Counted from the stretch's first letter, positions 1 through 9,152 are shown. The stretch: 64,000 nt of DNA from Myxococcus qinghaiensis (GCF_024198215.1 NZ_JAKCFA010000001.1:62001-126000), one strand, 5' to 3'. Notes: a model not told the origin generated them from the letters alone. Numbers and translations are program-made.

Positions 1-21
1 CGGCTCGCGTCCCTGGCATGA
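1..21 (+). CDS. 3' end of an upstream gene, partial
   Basis: Frame 1 is open from base 1 (residues RLASLA) and stops at TGA 19-21. That stop overlaps the ATG at 18 of the next gene as ATGA. The four-base overlap implies translational coupling with folC. In many Proteobacteria the gene before folC is accD (acetyl-CoA carboxylase beta subunit), so accD is a reasonable guess from synteny, but six residues cannot identify it. Confidence 0.45.
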   Translation, partial: RLASLA

Positions 22-1310
22 GCGCGCCCCGCACACCGGAGGAGGCCCTGGGCTTCCTCTCCCGCCTCAACCCCTCCGGAATCAAGCTGGGGCTCGAGCG
101 GGTGCGCGAGGCGCTCTCCGCGCTGGGCCACCCTGAGCGCCGCTTCCCGGTGCTCCACGTCGCGGGCACCAACGGCAAGGGCAGCACCTGCGCCTTCGCC
201 GCCACCGCGCTCCAGGCCGCCGGCCACCGCGTGGGCCTCTACACGTCCCCGCATCTGGTGCGCGTCAACGAGCGCATCCGCGTGGGCGGCGAGGACATCT
301 CCGACGCGGACTTCGGCCGCGCCATCCTCGACGTGCTGGAGCGCTACCCCTCCGCCGTCGCGGAGCCGATGACGTACTTCGAGTTCGGCACCGTCGTCGC
401 CCTGTGGCACTTCGCGCGGGTGGGCGTGGACGTGGTGGTGCTGGAGACGGGCCTGGGTGGACGGCTGGATGCCACCACCGCCGCGCCGTCGCTCGTCACC
501 GCCATCACCCCCGTCTCCTTCGACCACATGGAGTACCTGGGCAACACCCTGGCCTCCATCGCGGGCGAGAAGGCCGGCATCCTCAAGCCCGGCGTGCCGT
601 GTGTCGTCGCCCGGCAGGAACCCGAGGCCCTGGAGGCCATCGAAGCTCGCGCGCGCGCCCTGGGCGTGCCGCTCTGGGTGGAGGGGCGGGACTTCTCCCT
701 CGACACGCAGGCGGACGGCGGCATCGTCTACAGGGGACCGGGTTGGCGGCTGGAGGGCTTGCGAATCTCTCTGCGGGGCCCTCATCAACTCCAGAACGCC
801 GCGGTGGCGCTGGCCTGCCTGGAAGCCCTCGATGCGAAAGGCATCGCCGTCACTCACGAAGCGGCGCGAGCGGGGCTGGGCTCGGCGCGCTGGCCGGGGC
901 GACTGGAGGAAGCAGGGCAGGGGCCCACCGTGCTTTTGGACGGCGCCCACAACCCGGCGGGTGTGGCGGTGCTGCTGGCGTCCCTGCGGGCGCTCTACGC
1001 GGGCCGCCCCGTCCACTGCGTCTTCGGCGTGGTGGCGGACAAGGACCGGGGGCCGATGATGCGAGCCCTCTTTCCCGCGTGTGCCTCCGTGCAGCTCACG
1101 CCGCTGGACACGCCGCGCTCGCTTTCGCCCGCGGCCTATCTGGACGAGGCGCGCGCCCTGACTCCCGACGTGGCCGCCTGGCCCGATGTGGACGCGGCGC
1201 TGGCGGAGGCTCGGCGGCGTGCGGGCGCGGATGGCGTCGTGCTCTGCACCGGCTCGCTCTTCCTGGTCGGCATGGTGCGCGCCCGGCATGAGCAGGCCCG
1301 CGGGCCCTGA
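18..1310 (+). CDS. folC: Bifunctional folylpolyglutamate synthase / dihydrofolate synthase
   Basis: FolC is a cytoplasmic ATP-dependent ligase that joins dihydropteroate to glutamate and then extends the polyglutamate tail of folates. The 430-residue length is normal for the family. The Mur-ligase-type P-loop GTNGKGST lies at residues 50-57. The LETGLGGRLDATT segment (about 142-154) and the DGAHNPAG motif (about 312) are the usual FolC landmarks. The ATG at 18 overlaps the stop of the preceding gene, which supports both the start and an operon with the gene off the left edge. Nothing looks broken. Confidence 0.95.
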   Translation: MSAPRTPEEALGFLSRLNPSGIKLGLERVREALSALGHPERRFPVLHVAGTNGKGSTCAFAATALQAAGHRVGLYTSPHLVRVNERIRVGGEDISDADFGRAILDVLERYPSAVAEPMTYFEFGTVVALWHFARVGVDVVVLETGLGGRLDATTAAPSLVTAITPVSFDHMEYLGNTLASIAGEKAGILKPGVPCVVARQEPEALEAIEARARALGVPLWVEGRDFSLDTQADGGIVYRGPGWRLEGLRISLRGPHQLQNAAVALACLEALDAKGIAVTHEAARAGLGSARWPGRLEEAGQGPTVLLDGAHNPAGVAVLLASLRALYAGRPVHCVFGVVADKDRGPMMRALFPACASVQLTPLDTPRSLSPAAYLDEARALTPDVAAWPDVDAALAEARRRAGADGVVLCTGSLFLVGMVRARHEQARGP

Positions 1311-1484
1311 AGGGCCACCGCGCGACGGCTGGACGACGCTGTCCCGTCCCGAAGTGCCAGCCGTCACCGGCGGAGTTCAGCGGGGCGACCTCTTAGGATG
1401 GGTCTTCCGTTCCGCCCGGGCAAGACGTGTGAGCAACCAGACTGAATCCTTGGCGCGCTGCATCAGCCGCCGTAGATTCAAGAT

Positions 1485-2759
1485 ATGCGCCTGCCGGACT
1501 GGAGAGCCGCGACCACGACGGGACCCGCCATCCCCTCCATCGACGAAGTCGACTTCCGGGCGCTCTACTCCAAGACGAAGTACGTGGTGGAGACGGCGGA
1601 TGGCTGGTCGCTGGTCATCACCCGCTACCGTCCGGTGAAGCAACCCTTCGCCCAGCCGCTGTTCGGCGAGCCGCTGCTGCTGGTGCATGGCTTCTCCCAG
1701 AACCGGCACACGTGGACGAGCGGCCAGTTCGTCAAGAACCTCCTGTTCTTCGGCGTGGACATCCACATCCTGGAGCTGCGAGGGCACGGCAAGAGCTCCA
1801 TCGCCTTCCAGAAGGAGCGGGCCGAGCGCTTCAAGCGCCCCCTGCCTCCGGACCTGGACTACGACTGGGACATCGACAGCTACTTCCTCTACGACCTGCC
1901 CGCCGCCGTCTCCGGCGTGAAGCGCATCACCCGCCGCGAGCGCATCTTCTACTGCGGCCACTCCATGGGCGGGATGCTGGGCTACGGCTACACCGGCATC
2001 CACGACGACTTCGAGGGCCTCATCACCATCGGCTCTCCGGCGGACCTGGGCCGGGGCTTCATGCTGCTGCGCATGGTGGCGCACGGCGCGCCGATGCTCG
2101 GCGGCATGGTGGACATGACGCTCGCGGGGTTGAACCTGGGCGGCGAGGTGGAGGGGCTGGGCCGCAAGCTGCTCGCGCGAGGCGTGGGCGCGGTGAGCGC
2201 GAAGCTGGGCAAGAAGCTGGAGCCGGAGGCGCGCCGCAAGCTCCGCTTCAACGCGATGCCGGTGGACCTCATCCTCAAGTTCGTCGAGCGGCAGATTGGC
2301 AAGGCGGAGGACTCGCCGCTGTATCAACAGCTCACCACGCGGATGAACCGGCTCATCAACCCGGAGCGCGTGGGCTCGGACGACATCCGCTGGCTGCTGC
2401 GCGAGGGAGGGGAGCGCGAGCCGCGCAAGGTGCTGGAGCAGTTCGCCCGCTGGATTCGACGCGGGGAGATGGTCTGCTACCGCACCGGCTACGACTTCAA
2501 GCGCGGCTTCGGGAAGATTCAAATCCCCATGGCCATCATCTTCGGGGACATGGACCCGCTGGCGTCGGTGGAGTCCACCCGGAGCGTGTACCGCGCGGCC
2601 AAGAGCGAGTACCTCCTCTGGCGTCCGGTGAAGGGCAACAGCCACATCGAGCTGACGATGGGGCACGACATCCGGCAGATCTGCTACGACATCAAGAACC
2701 TCATCGAGTACGCCCGGACGCACCGTTACCGAACGCCCGCACTGCCGCGGCTGCGCTGA
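1485..2759 (+). CDS. Alpha/beta-fold hydrolase
   Basis: The 424-residue protein has the alpha/beta-hydrolase layout. An oxyanion-hole HGF (68-70) follows strand LLLVHGF, and the nucleophile elbow GHSMGG puts the serine at residue 160. The likely acid lies in FGDMDPL (about 352) and the likely histidine in GNSHIEL (about 387). The insert between the elbow and the acid is large, as in lipases and PhaC-like acyl hydrolases. There is no clear signal peptide, so it is probably cytoplasmic. The substrate cannot be read from the sequence; lipase, esterase and polyhydroxyalkanoate-related activities are all possible. It stands alone, 174 bases after folC and 82 before the next gene. Confidence 0.85.
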   Translation: MRLPDWRAATTTGPAIPSIDEVDFRALYSKTKYVVETADGWSLVITRYRPVKQPFAQPLFGEPLLLVHGFSQNRHTWTSGQFVKNLLFFGVDIHILELRGHGKSSIAFQKERAERFKRPLPPDLDYDWDIDSYFLYDLPAAVSGVKRITRRERIFYCGHSMGGMLGYGYTGIHDDFEGLITIGSPADLGRGFMLLRMVAHGAPMLGGMVDMTLAGLNLGGEVEGLGRKLLARGVGAVSAKLGKKLEPEARRKLRFNAMPVDLILKFVERQIGKAEDSPLYQQLTTRMNRLINPERVGSDDIRWLLREGGEREPRKVLEQFARWIRRGEMVCYRTGYDFKRGFGKIQIPMAIIFGDMDPLASVESTRSVYRAAKSEYLLWRPVKGNSHIELTMGHDIRQICYDIKNLIEYARTHRYRTPALPRLR

Positions 2760-2841
2760 GGGCCGTGTGGCTGGAAAGTTGGAGGGTGAGGCGCGCGTGG
2801 TAGCATCCGCGCCCACTGTCAACGTGAAGGGGAGTGGTTCG

Positions 2842-4230
2842 ATGAAGGCCTCAGCGGTGTGGCTGCTCGGTGTGGTGCTCGTGCCCTTCTGGGCGCTCGC
2901 GCAGGCTCCGGCGAACCTGAACACCATCACCGGCGTGCAGGTGAATGGCGGGACGGTGACCATCACCGGCTCGAAGAAGGCGAACTTCACCACCTTCACC
3001 ATGACGGACCCGCCCCGGCTCGTCATCGACATCGCCGAGGCCGTCTTCTCCGGTGTCCCCGAGGAGACGCAGGTGGGCAATGGCACGGTGACGGGCATCC
3101 GCACCGCCAGCTACGGCTCGGATGACTCCGCCATCGCCCGCGTGCTCATCGGCTACGAGCGCGAGGTGGAGACGGACATCCAGGCCACCGACACCCAGCT
3201 CGTCGTGAAGGTCGCCGGCGGAGGCGGGCAGGCCGTGGCCCAGGCTCCCCAGGCTCCCACCACGCAGCCGGAGCCCGCCGCGCGGCCCACGACGGACGGC
3301 ACCGCCGCGCAGGCCGCCGCCGCCGCCGAGGCCGAACGTCAGGCGCAGGAGAAGGCCGCCGCCGAGGCCACCGCCCGCGCCGAGGCCGAACGTCAGGCGC
3401 AGGAGAAGGCCGCCGCCGAGGCGAGCGCCCGCGCCAGGCAGGATGCGGACGCCGAGCGCCAGCGCCAGCAGGAGGCCGAGGCCCGCGCCGCGTCCCAGCG
3501 CGAGGACGAGCAGCGCGCCGCGCAGGCCGCCGCGGACGAGCGCAAGCGTCAGGAAGAGGAGGCCCGTGCCTCCGCGCAGGCCGCCGCGGACGAGCGCAAG
3601 CGTCAGGAAGAGGAGGCCCGTGCCTCCGCGCAGGCCGCCGCCGACGAGCGTCGTGCGTCCTCCGAGTCCGCCGCCGACGAGAAGAAGCGCCAGAAGGCGG
3701 AGGCGCTCGCCGCCGCGAAGACGGCCGCCGAGGAGAAGCGCGCCGCCGCCCAGGCCGCCGCGGAGGAGGCCGCCGAGGCCCGCCGCCAGCGTGAGGAGGA
3801 GGCCCGCGCCGAGCGCGAGCGTCGCCAGCAGGAGCGGGTGGCCGCCGCCACGCCCCGCCCGCGTCGCGAGGTGGCCAGCGGCTCGGATTCGTCCGAGGTG
3901 TCGTCGCGCCGCAAGACGATGACGCTGGTGGGCTTCCAGCAGCAGGCCGGAGTCTCCCGCGTCTTCATCCGCACCAACGAGCCGGCGCGCTACACCGTGA
4001 GCGAGCAGGGCAACGCGGTGGTGCTGGAGCTGGAGAACAGCCGCATCGACCTGAGCAACAACACCCGGCCGCTGGACACGTCGTACTTCAACTCCCCCGT
4101 CACCCGGGTGGAGGCCGATGCGTCCGGCCGCGATGTGCGAGTCACCATCCAGCTCCGGCAGCAGGCCCCGGTGCAGGCGAAGCAGGACGGCAACGTCATT
4201 TCGTTGGATTTTCAGCGCCCGGCTCGGTGA
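2842..4230 (+). CDS. AMIN-domain periplasmic protein with Ala/Glu/Arg-rich middle
   Basis: The start chosen is ATG 2842: it follows a GGGGAG ribosome site and opens a clear signal peptide (MKASAVWLLG to WALAQA). An upstream in-frame ATG at 2767 adds 25 residues without signal character. After the signal come an AMIN-type beta domain (about 25-115), a long highly charged Ala/Glu/Arg/Gln-rich region likely to be helical or coiled coil (about 120-350), and a second AMIN-like beta domain at the C terminus (about 360-462). AMIN domains bind peptidoglycan and occur in AmiC and PilQ. The gene lies 46 bases before lptD, so a shared transcript and an envelope role are likely. Confidence 0.8.
   Translation: MKASAVWLLGVVLVPFWALAQAPANLNTITGVQVNGGTVTITGSKKANFTTFTMTDPPRLVIDIAEAVFSGVPEETQVGNGTVTGIRTASYGSDDSAIARVLIGYEREVETDIQATDTQLVVKVAGGGGQAVAQAPQAPTTQPEPAARPTTDGTAAQAAAAAEAERQAQEKAAAEATARAEAERQAQEKAAAEASARARQDADAERQRQQEAEARAASQREDEQRAAQAAADERKRQEEEARASAQAAADERKRQEEEARASAQAAADERRASSESAADEKKRQKAEALAAAKTAAEEKRAAAQAAAEEAAEARRQREEEARAERERRQQERVAAATPRPRREVASGSDSSEVSSRRKTMTLVGFQQQAGVSRVFIRTNEPARYTVSEQGNAVVLELENSRIDLSNNTRPLDTSYFNSPVTRVEADASGRDVRVTIQLRQQAPVQAKQDGNVISLDFQRPAR
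3328..3435 (+). repeat. Two near-identical 54-bp tandem units in the AMIN gene
   Basis: Units begin at 3328 and 3382. They encode 18-residue copies built around EAERQAQEKAAAEA. Only a few bases near the end of the unit differ, which suggests a recent in-frame duplication that lengthens the charged linker. Confidence 0.8.
3541..3648 (+). repeat. Second pair of 54-bp tandem units in the AMIN gene
   Basis: Units begin at 3541 and 3595 and differ by one base (GCGGAC versus GCCGAC). Each encodes an 18-residue copy around RKRQEEEARASAQAAADE. The period is the same 54 bp (18 residues) as the upstream pair, but the sequence is different, so the linker seems to have grown by repeated 18-residue duplications. 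Confidence 0.8.
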
Positions 4231-4276
4231 TAAGGGCGACCGCGCGGCCGTGGCGCGGCATACCCTGCATCCCTGA

Positions 4277-6940
4277 ATGGGCCTCCTCGTTCCGCTCGCC
4301 GCAGCGCTGCTCGTCTCGTCAGCGCAGATTCCGCTCGCCACCCAGGTCCAGCTTCCCTCCGGCGAGACGGTGGAGCTGGCCGCCGACTTCCTCACCTACG
4401 AGTCCGACAAGCAGCTTCTCACCGCGCGCGGCCACTGCGAGCTGCGCACCGGGGAGATGCTGCTGCGCTCGGACGAGGTGACGTACGACGAGACGAACCA
4501 GGTGGCCACGGCCACCGGCAACGTCATGTTCGTGGGCCCGGACGGCATGGTCGCGGTGGCGGACGACGTGCGCGTGGACATCCGCTCCTTCGTGGCCACG
4601 CTCAAGGGTGGCCTCTTCATGCAGAAGAAGGGCGTCACCCAGGAGGCGCTGCTCACGGCGAAGACGCCCCAGGAGCTGCGCGCCATGGGGGAGACGCCCA
4701 TCATCTTGAGTGGCTCGCGCATCCGCCGCACCGGCCCCAACGCCTTCGTGGTGGATGACCTGGCCTTCACCCCGTGCGAGTGCGGCCCCGGCACACCGAC
4801 CTGGCGCATGGAGGCCAGCTCCGCCAACGTCATCCTCGGCGAGCGCGCCACGCTCACCTGGCCCGTCGTCTACATCCAGTCCGTCCCCATCTTCGCGCTG
4901 CCCTGGGTGTACCTGCCCCTGGCCGAGCGCCGCACGGGCTTCCTCATCCCCAGCCCCCGGTTCTCCAGCATCAACGGCCTGGGCCTGGAGCAGCCCTTCT
5001 TCGTCACGCTAGGGCGCAGCTACGACATGACCTTCACGCCGGGCTACTACAACGGCGGCGCGCTCCTGGAACTGCAGCGCGACCCCGATAACGATCCCGA
5101 GACGAAGAACACGATCACCTACAAGGAGCCCCGCCTCAACGGCGTGAAGGGCCCCCGGCTGCTCACGGAGTTCCGCTACGTACCCAGCGAGCGGACGCGG
5201 GGGCGCGCCACACTCGGGTTCCTGTACGACTCACGGCCCCGGGTGAACCCGGCGGGCCTGTGGCCGGACTTCTTCCGCTATCCGTTGGATTCGAACGGAA
5301 TCGCGAAAATCATCGACACCCCTCGAGGATTGCGCGGCGAGGCCTCCTGGCAGCACTTCCAGGACCTGGGCTCCGGTTGGTACGACCGGGTGGACGCGTC
5401 GTTCGTCTCCGATGGCAACTACACGCGCGACCTCACCGCCGACATCATCATCCAGGGGTTGGAGTACCTGCGCAGCACCGCCACCGTCTTCCGGCGCCAG
5501 GAAGACTCCTACGCGGGCCTGGACGTGGTGTTGCGCCAGGACATCCGCTGGCCCTATCGCTTCTTCCAGGACAACCGCGTCCCCGCGGCGGTCGACCCGC
5601 TGCGGCCGGACCTGCCTTCACCGCGCACCTTCCAGCGGCTGCCCGGACTCCTCTGGTCTCTGCCCGAGCGCCCGCTGCTGGGTGGCATCTCCGGAGCGCT
5701 GCGCGCGGAGTTCACCCGCCAAGCCCCCATCCATGGAGGCTTCGGGGACGAAGGCGTCGACGGGGTCTTCCGCCGCGATGGCAACTACCTCCCTCTGGGC
5801 GTCCTCCCCCCTGGCATGGTGGACCCCGGCCAGGCCAACGGCCTCTTCGACACGCGTGATCGCGAGGCGAGAGACCGCATCGACTTCACGTCGCGCCTGT
5901 CCACCTCCGTGGCGCTGGGGGACGTCGCGCGCGTGACGCCGTCCCTGTCGCTGCGCCAGGACGTGTGGGCCGGCGAGTACTCCGCAAGGACCTGGCAGCG
6001 CGGCTATCCCATTGGCGGGCTCCTGCTGGACACGCAGTGGAGCCGCACCTGGACGGGCGCGAAGTCCAGCTACCGCCACACCTTCTCGCCCTCGCTGGAG
6101 CTGCGCTACGTGCCGGGCGGGTGGGGCAGGGTGCCTTCCGCGGGCGCCGAGGACGACAGTCTCGCCCAGCCGTATGACGAGATTGACCGCGCCGTGCCGC
6201 TCGCGCTCGACGGCTCCACCCGGGGCTTCCTCCAGGGCGTGCTCGCCGTGGACCAGTCCCTGCGCGTCAAGACGGGCACCCTGGTCCGCGAGCCCATCCG
6301 GCTGCGCCTGGGCCAGGGCTTCGACCTGACGCGGTATGTTCCGGCCGCCAACAAACTCGGGGACCCTGAACCCGTCCTCCGGGACACCTTCGCGCGGCTC
6401 AGCGTGAGCGCCGGGGTGCTCAACGCCGGAGGCCTGGTCAGGATGGACCCGCGGTCCGGCCGCATCACCCAGCTCAGCGCGGACTTCAGCATCGACGATG
6501 GCAAGGGCCACGCGCTGTATGCCCGCTACGACGACATCCTCACCACCAGTCAGCTCGCCATTGATCGCGGCGAGTCCCCCTTCGCCCAGGGGCCAGATGC
6601 CATCCGCCGCCCTCTGGACGCCCTGGTAGGCGGCGTATCCCGGGAAACGCCCGGCTTCCCCCCGGCCGAGCGGGCCCAAGCTCTCATCGCGGGTACGCGT
6701 TTGAGGCTCGGATTTGGCCTCGGGGTGCGGTACGAAGCTCTAGTGCAGCCCCTTTACCAAGATCCAACAACCCAAGAGTCCAAGCCCTTCGCCCAGCAGA
6801 CACTGGGCGTGTCGTATGGACCAGCGTGTGACTGCTGGCGAATCGAGGGGGTTGTGACTTTGCGGCGTGATAATCGGTTGGAATTTTCCGATGTCAATGT
6901 CAGCGTCGCCGGTGTCGGGTCGTTCGGTTCGGGCGGCTAG
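4277..6940 (+). CDS. lptD: LPS-assembly outer-membrane protein LptD
   Basis: LptD is the outer-membrane barrel that inserts lipopolysaccharide into the outer leaflet together with LptE. The 887-residue protein has a signal peptide (about 1-22), an OstA/LptA-like beta-jellyroll domain (about 25-160, with repeated RSDEVTYDE / GNVMFVG strands) and a long beta-barrel region rich in alternating aromatic strands. Cysteines occur as Cys-x-Cys pairs at 167/169 and 851/853, plus Cys54. They sit where the disulfides joining the jellyroll and barrel of E. coli LptD would be. The start ATG 4277 is at the signal peptide. It follows the AMIN gene closely. Confidence 0.88.
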   Translation: MGLLVPLAAALLVSSAQIPLATQVQLPSGETVELAADFLTYESDKQLLTARGHCELRTGEMLLRSDEVTYDETNQVATATGNVMFVGPDGMVAVADDVRVDIRSFVATLKGGLFMQKKGVTQEALLTAKTPQELRAMGETPIILSGSRIRRTGPNAFVVDDLAFTPCECGPGTPTWRMEASSANVILGERATLTWPVVYIQSVPIFALPWVYLPLAERRTGFLIPSPRFSSINGLGLEQPFFVTLGRSYDMTFTPGYYNGGALLELQRDPDNDPETKNTITYKEPRLNGVKGPRLLTEFRYVPSERTRGRATLGFLYDSRPRVNPAGLWPDFFRYPLDSNGIAKIIDTPRGLRGEASWQHFQDLGSGWYDRVDASFVSDGNYTRDLTADIIIQGLEYLRSTATVFRRQEDSYAGLDVVLRQDIRWPYRFFQDNRVPAAVDPLRPDLPSPRTFQRLPGLLWSLPERPLLGGISGALRAEFTRQAPIHGGFGDEGVDGVFRRDGNYLPLGVLPPGMVDPGQANGLFDTRDREARDRIDFTSRLSTSVALGDVARVTPSLSLRQDVWAGEYSARTWQRGYPIGGLLLDTQWSRTWTGAKSSYRHTFSPSLELRYVPGGWGRVPSAGAEDDSLAQPYDEIDRAVPLALDGSTRGFLQGVLAVDQSLRVKTGTLVREPIRLRLGQGFDLTRYVPAANKLGDPEPVLRDTFARLSVSAGVLNAGGLVRMDPRSGRITQLSADFSIDDGKGHALYARYDDILTTSQLAIDRGESPFAQGPDAIRRPLDALVGGVSRETPGFPPAERAQALIAGTRLRLGFGLGVRYEALVQPLYQDPTTQESKPFAQQTLGVSYGPACDCWRIEGVVTLRRDNRLEFSDVNVSVAGVGSFGSGG

Positions 6941-6998
6941 GAATCACCCCATGTGCATGGTGGTTCCACAAACCCCAAGCAGCCAGGAGAAGTACTTC

Positions 6999-7349
6999 GT
7001 GTCGGATCTCGGAAAACGAATCGGCCAGCGCATCCGCGAGCTTCGTACGCAGAGGCCGGAGCGGTGGACGCAGGAGGAGCTCGCGGAGCGGGCTCAGATC
7101 AGCGTCTCTTTCCTTTCCATGATCGAGCGTGGAGAGCGTGTTCCCCACGTTGAAACGCTCGCCGCCCTGGCCAACGCCCTCGGCGTCAGCCTTGGAGAGC
7201 TTTTCACGGGAACGGAGCAGTCCCTTGCCCAGACGGAGGACCTGCTGCGTCCTCTTTCTGATTTCGCGCGCGCCCGGGGCCTCACCGCACGGGACGTGGA
7301 CCGCCTGCTGGGGGTCGCCCGGGTGATGTTCAGCGGCACCATCGCCTGA
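6999..7349 (+). CDS. Small XRE-family helix-turn-helix regulator
   Basis: A 116-residue DNA-binding protein. The HTH (about 27-60: TQEELAERAQISVSFLSMIE, then GERVPHVETLAALANALG) is a classic Cro/C1 helix-turn-helix. The rest is a short helical tail, with no sensor or enzymatic domain. I chose GTG 6999 because AGGAGA (6985-6990) sits eight bases upstream. ATG codons at 6951, 6957 and 6867 are in frame but lack a good ribosome site, and 6867 would overlap lptD. A terminator-like hairpin follows the stop. Its targets are unknown. Confidence 0.85.
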   Translation: MSDLGKRIGQRIRELRTQRPERWTQEELAERAQISVSFLSMIERGERVPHVETLAALANALGVSLGELFTGTEQSLAQTEDLLRPLSDFARARGLTARDVDRLLGVARVMFSGTIA

Positions 7350-7356
7350 ATCGCAC

Positions 7357-7396
7357 CTTCGGGGCCCTGATTGGACGCAAGGGCCCCGAGGTCTTC
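7357..7396 (+). terminator. Rho-independent-type terminator after the XRE gene
   Basis: A perfect 9-bp stem pairs CGGGGCCCT (7360-7368) with AGGGCCCCG (7380-7388) and can be extended by CCT/AGG with one bulge. A pyrimidine-rich TCTTCCTG follows. The hairpin starts ten bases after the XRE stop codon. Confidence 0.65.
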
Positions 7397-7446
7397 CTGT
7401 CCTGTCCTTGACTGGACGGTAGGTTGACCTGGAAGATGATGGAGAT

Positions 7447-7480
7447 GCGCTGTGCGCTGCTCGCGCACAGCGCGCTTCCT
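7447..7480 (+). other. Perfect 11-bp hairpin in the leader of the lipoprotein gene
   Basis: GCGCTGTGCGC (7447-7457) and GCGCACAGCGC (7463-7473) are exact inverted repeats with a TGCTC loop, followed by CTTCCTTCTTC. This is the second terminator-shaped hairpin between the XRE stop and the lipoprotein start, and it ends 16 bases before the AAGGAG ribosome site (7489-7494). It could be a second terminator, an attenuator, or a 5' stabilising stem. Confidence 0.6.
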
Positions 7481-7503
7481 TCTTCGTCAAGGAGTCGTCG
7501 CTG

Positions 7504-9042
7504 ATGCGTCCGGGTCTGGCCTCGTTCGTGGCCGTTACGAGCATGGTGTTGTTGGCGTGCTCTTCGCCAGCTCCTGCCACGCTTGAGTTCGTGGATCAGT
7601 CTCCGGCTAGGCCGCGACTGGGAGAAATCACCACCCTGCGCTTCCGCGCGGTGGACTCGCGAGGCATGGCGCAAGCCGGCACGCAGGTGACCTTCACCCT
7701 CCAGTCACCGGTACCGGGTGTCGAGCTTTCTCCCACCGTGGGGACGACCAACCCCGGTGACGGTATCGTCTCCATGCAGGTGGTCGCCCGAGGAGGCCGC
7801 GTCGCCTCGGTGGTCGTCGTCGCGTCGGCGGGCACGGGTGCGGAGGCCAAGTCGGTCATCTCCCCGGTCATCAGCTTCGCGGGCACCGACTCCAGCTCCC
7901 GTCAGCTCACGTTCCAGTGCGGCTCGTGGTCCGGTGACGGGTCCGGTCTGCACCACGCCATTGGCGCCTGGGATGAGGCGCGCAACCTCATCGCCGGCGT
8001 GAAGGTGCGCTGCATCGCCCACGTGGGTGATCGCAACGGCGACGGCATCGTGGGGGCGCAGGTGTCCTTCCTCACCGAGGCCGGCACGATTGAACCGACG
8101 ACGCCGTCGGCCGAGGAGGTGGTGGGCAACGCGGAGGCCCTCTACAAGAGCTCGCTGCCGCTGCCCGAGGACGTGGCGCCGGGCGAGTTCTCCTGGACGC
8201 CCACCAACGACGCCACCCACACCGGTGAGTACCTGGCCCCGCTGTGGATGCAGCCCTTCCTGTGGGATCAGAACCCCCTGGCGGCCTACAGCACCCCGCC
8301 CAATCCGTTCATCAACCGTCCGGAGCCCCAGCGCGCCGACCCCATCCGCCCGGGCATCATCAACAACCCGCGCGACAACCTGGTCGCCATCATCGCCGTC
8401 ACCACGGGCGAGGAGGCCTTCGACGACGACAACAACAACGGCCAGTGGGATACGGGCGAGGCCTTCGTGGACCTGACCGAGCCCTTCGTCGACAACAACG
8501 ACAACGGCACGTGGGACCCGGGCGAGCGCTTCGTCGACACCAACGGCGATGGCCGGTGGAACGGCAAGAACGGCGCCTATGACGCGTCCACGAACATCTG
8601 GGTCCAGGAGCGCATCCTCTGGACGGGCGTGCCCCACGAGTTGGACCGGCCGGACACGTATCGGCAGATCTCCCCGGCGCCTCCGGCGACCAATGTCCAC
8701 ATCGACCACTTCGGCTCGGCCAGCGCCACCTTCCTGGTGTCCGACCCCTGGTACAACCACATCGCCCAGAACTCGGGGGCGGATGGTTGCACCGGCGGCG
8801 CCGAGGGGCCGGTGAAGGTCGACCCCTTCATCAGCGGGATGATTCCGCTCACGTACCCGTCGTACAGCGTGGAGCGCTACCTCATCAGCGACAAGCACGA
8901 CGTTACCCAGGAGCCGCAGCCCGGGCCGTTCCCGGCGCCGGTCAACTGGAAGACGGCCGCCACCTGCACGTACACCGCCGCGCAGCTTGAGGGCCACAAG
9001 GTGTTCCTCACCGCGCCCACCGTTTCTGGCGACGTGCTCTAG
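7504..9042 (+). CDS. Secreted lipoprotein with Ig-like domain and Ca-binding-type loops
   Basis: The 512-residue protein starts at ATG 7504 behind AAGGAG (7489-7494). A lipoprotein signal ends in LLAC, with lipidated Cys19. A Big_1/invasin-like beta domain (about 25-125) is followed by a second beta region. Asp/Asn-rich loops resemble EF-hand or dockerin-type calcium loops: DRNGDG at about 177, then three close together at about 305-355 (DDDNNNGQWD, DNNDNGTWD, DTNGDGRWN). I do not recognise a named family. The domain mix suggests an outer-membrane or surface protein with calcium-stabilised structure. Hairpins flank it on both sides, so it is probably transcribed alone. Confidence 0.75.
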   Translation: MRPGLASFVAVTSMVLLACSSPAPATLEFVDQSPARPRLGEITTLRFRAVDSRGMAQAGTQVTFTLQSPVPGVELSPTVGTTNPGDGIVSMQVVARGGRVASVVVVASAGTGAEAKSVISPVISFAGTDSSSRQLTFQCGSWSGDGSGLHHAIGAWDEARNLIAGVKVRCIAHVGDRNGDGIVGAQVSFLTEAGTIEPTTPSAEEVVGNAEALYKSSLPLPEDVAPGEFSWTPTNDATHTGEYLAPLWMQPFLWDQNPLAAYSTPPNPFINRPEPQRADPIRPGIINNPRDNLVAIIAVTTGEEAFDDDNNNGQWDTGEAFVDLTEPFVDNNDNGTWDPGERFVDTNGDGRWNGKNGAYDASTNIWVQERILWTGVPHELDRPDTYRQISPAPPATNVHIDHFGSASATFLVSDPWYNHIAQNSGADGCTGGAEGPVKVDPFISGMIPLTYPSYSVERYLISDKHDVTQEPQPGPFPAPVNWKTAATCTYTAAQLEGHKVFLTAPTVSGDVL

Positions 9043-9054
9043 TTCCCCGTCTCG

Positions 9055-9101
9055 CGCGGGCCCCCCGGAGAAGTACCCATTGACCCCGGGGGCCCGCGTT
9101 C
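9055..9101 (+). terminator. Strong hairpin terminator after the lipoprotein gene
   Basis: CGCGGGCCCCC (9055-9065) and GGGGGCCCGCG (9088-9098) form a perfect 11-bp stem, with a TT following. It lies 13 bases after the lipoprotein stop and before the TetR gene. Confidence 0.65.
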
Positions 9102-9152
9102 GTAGGGTCCACGCCGGCTGATTGAAGAATCAACCAGTCGGTGGAGGACGTC

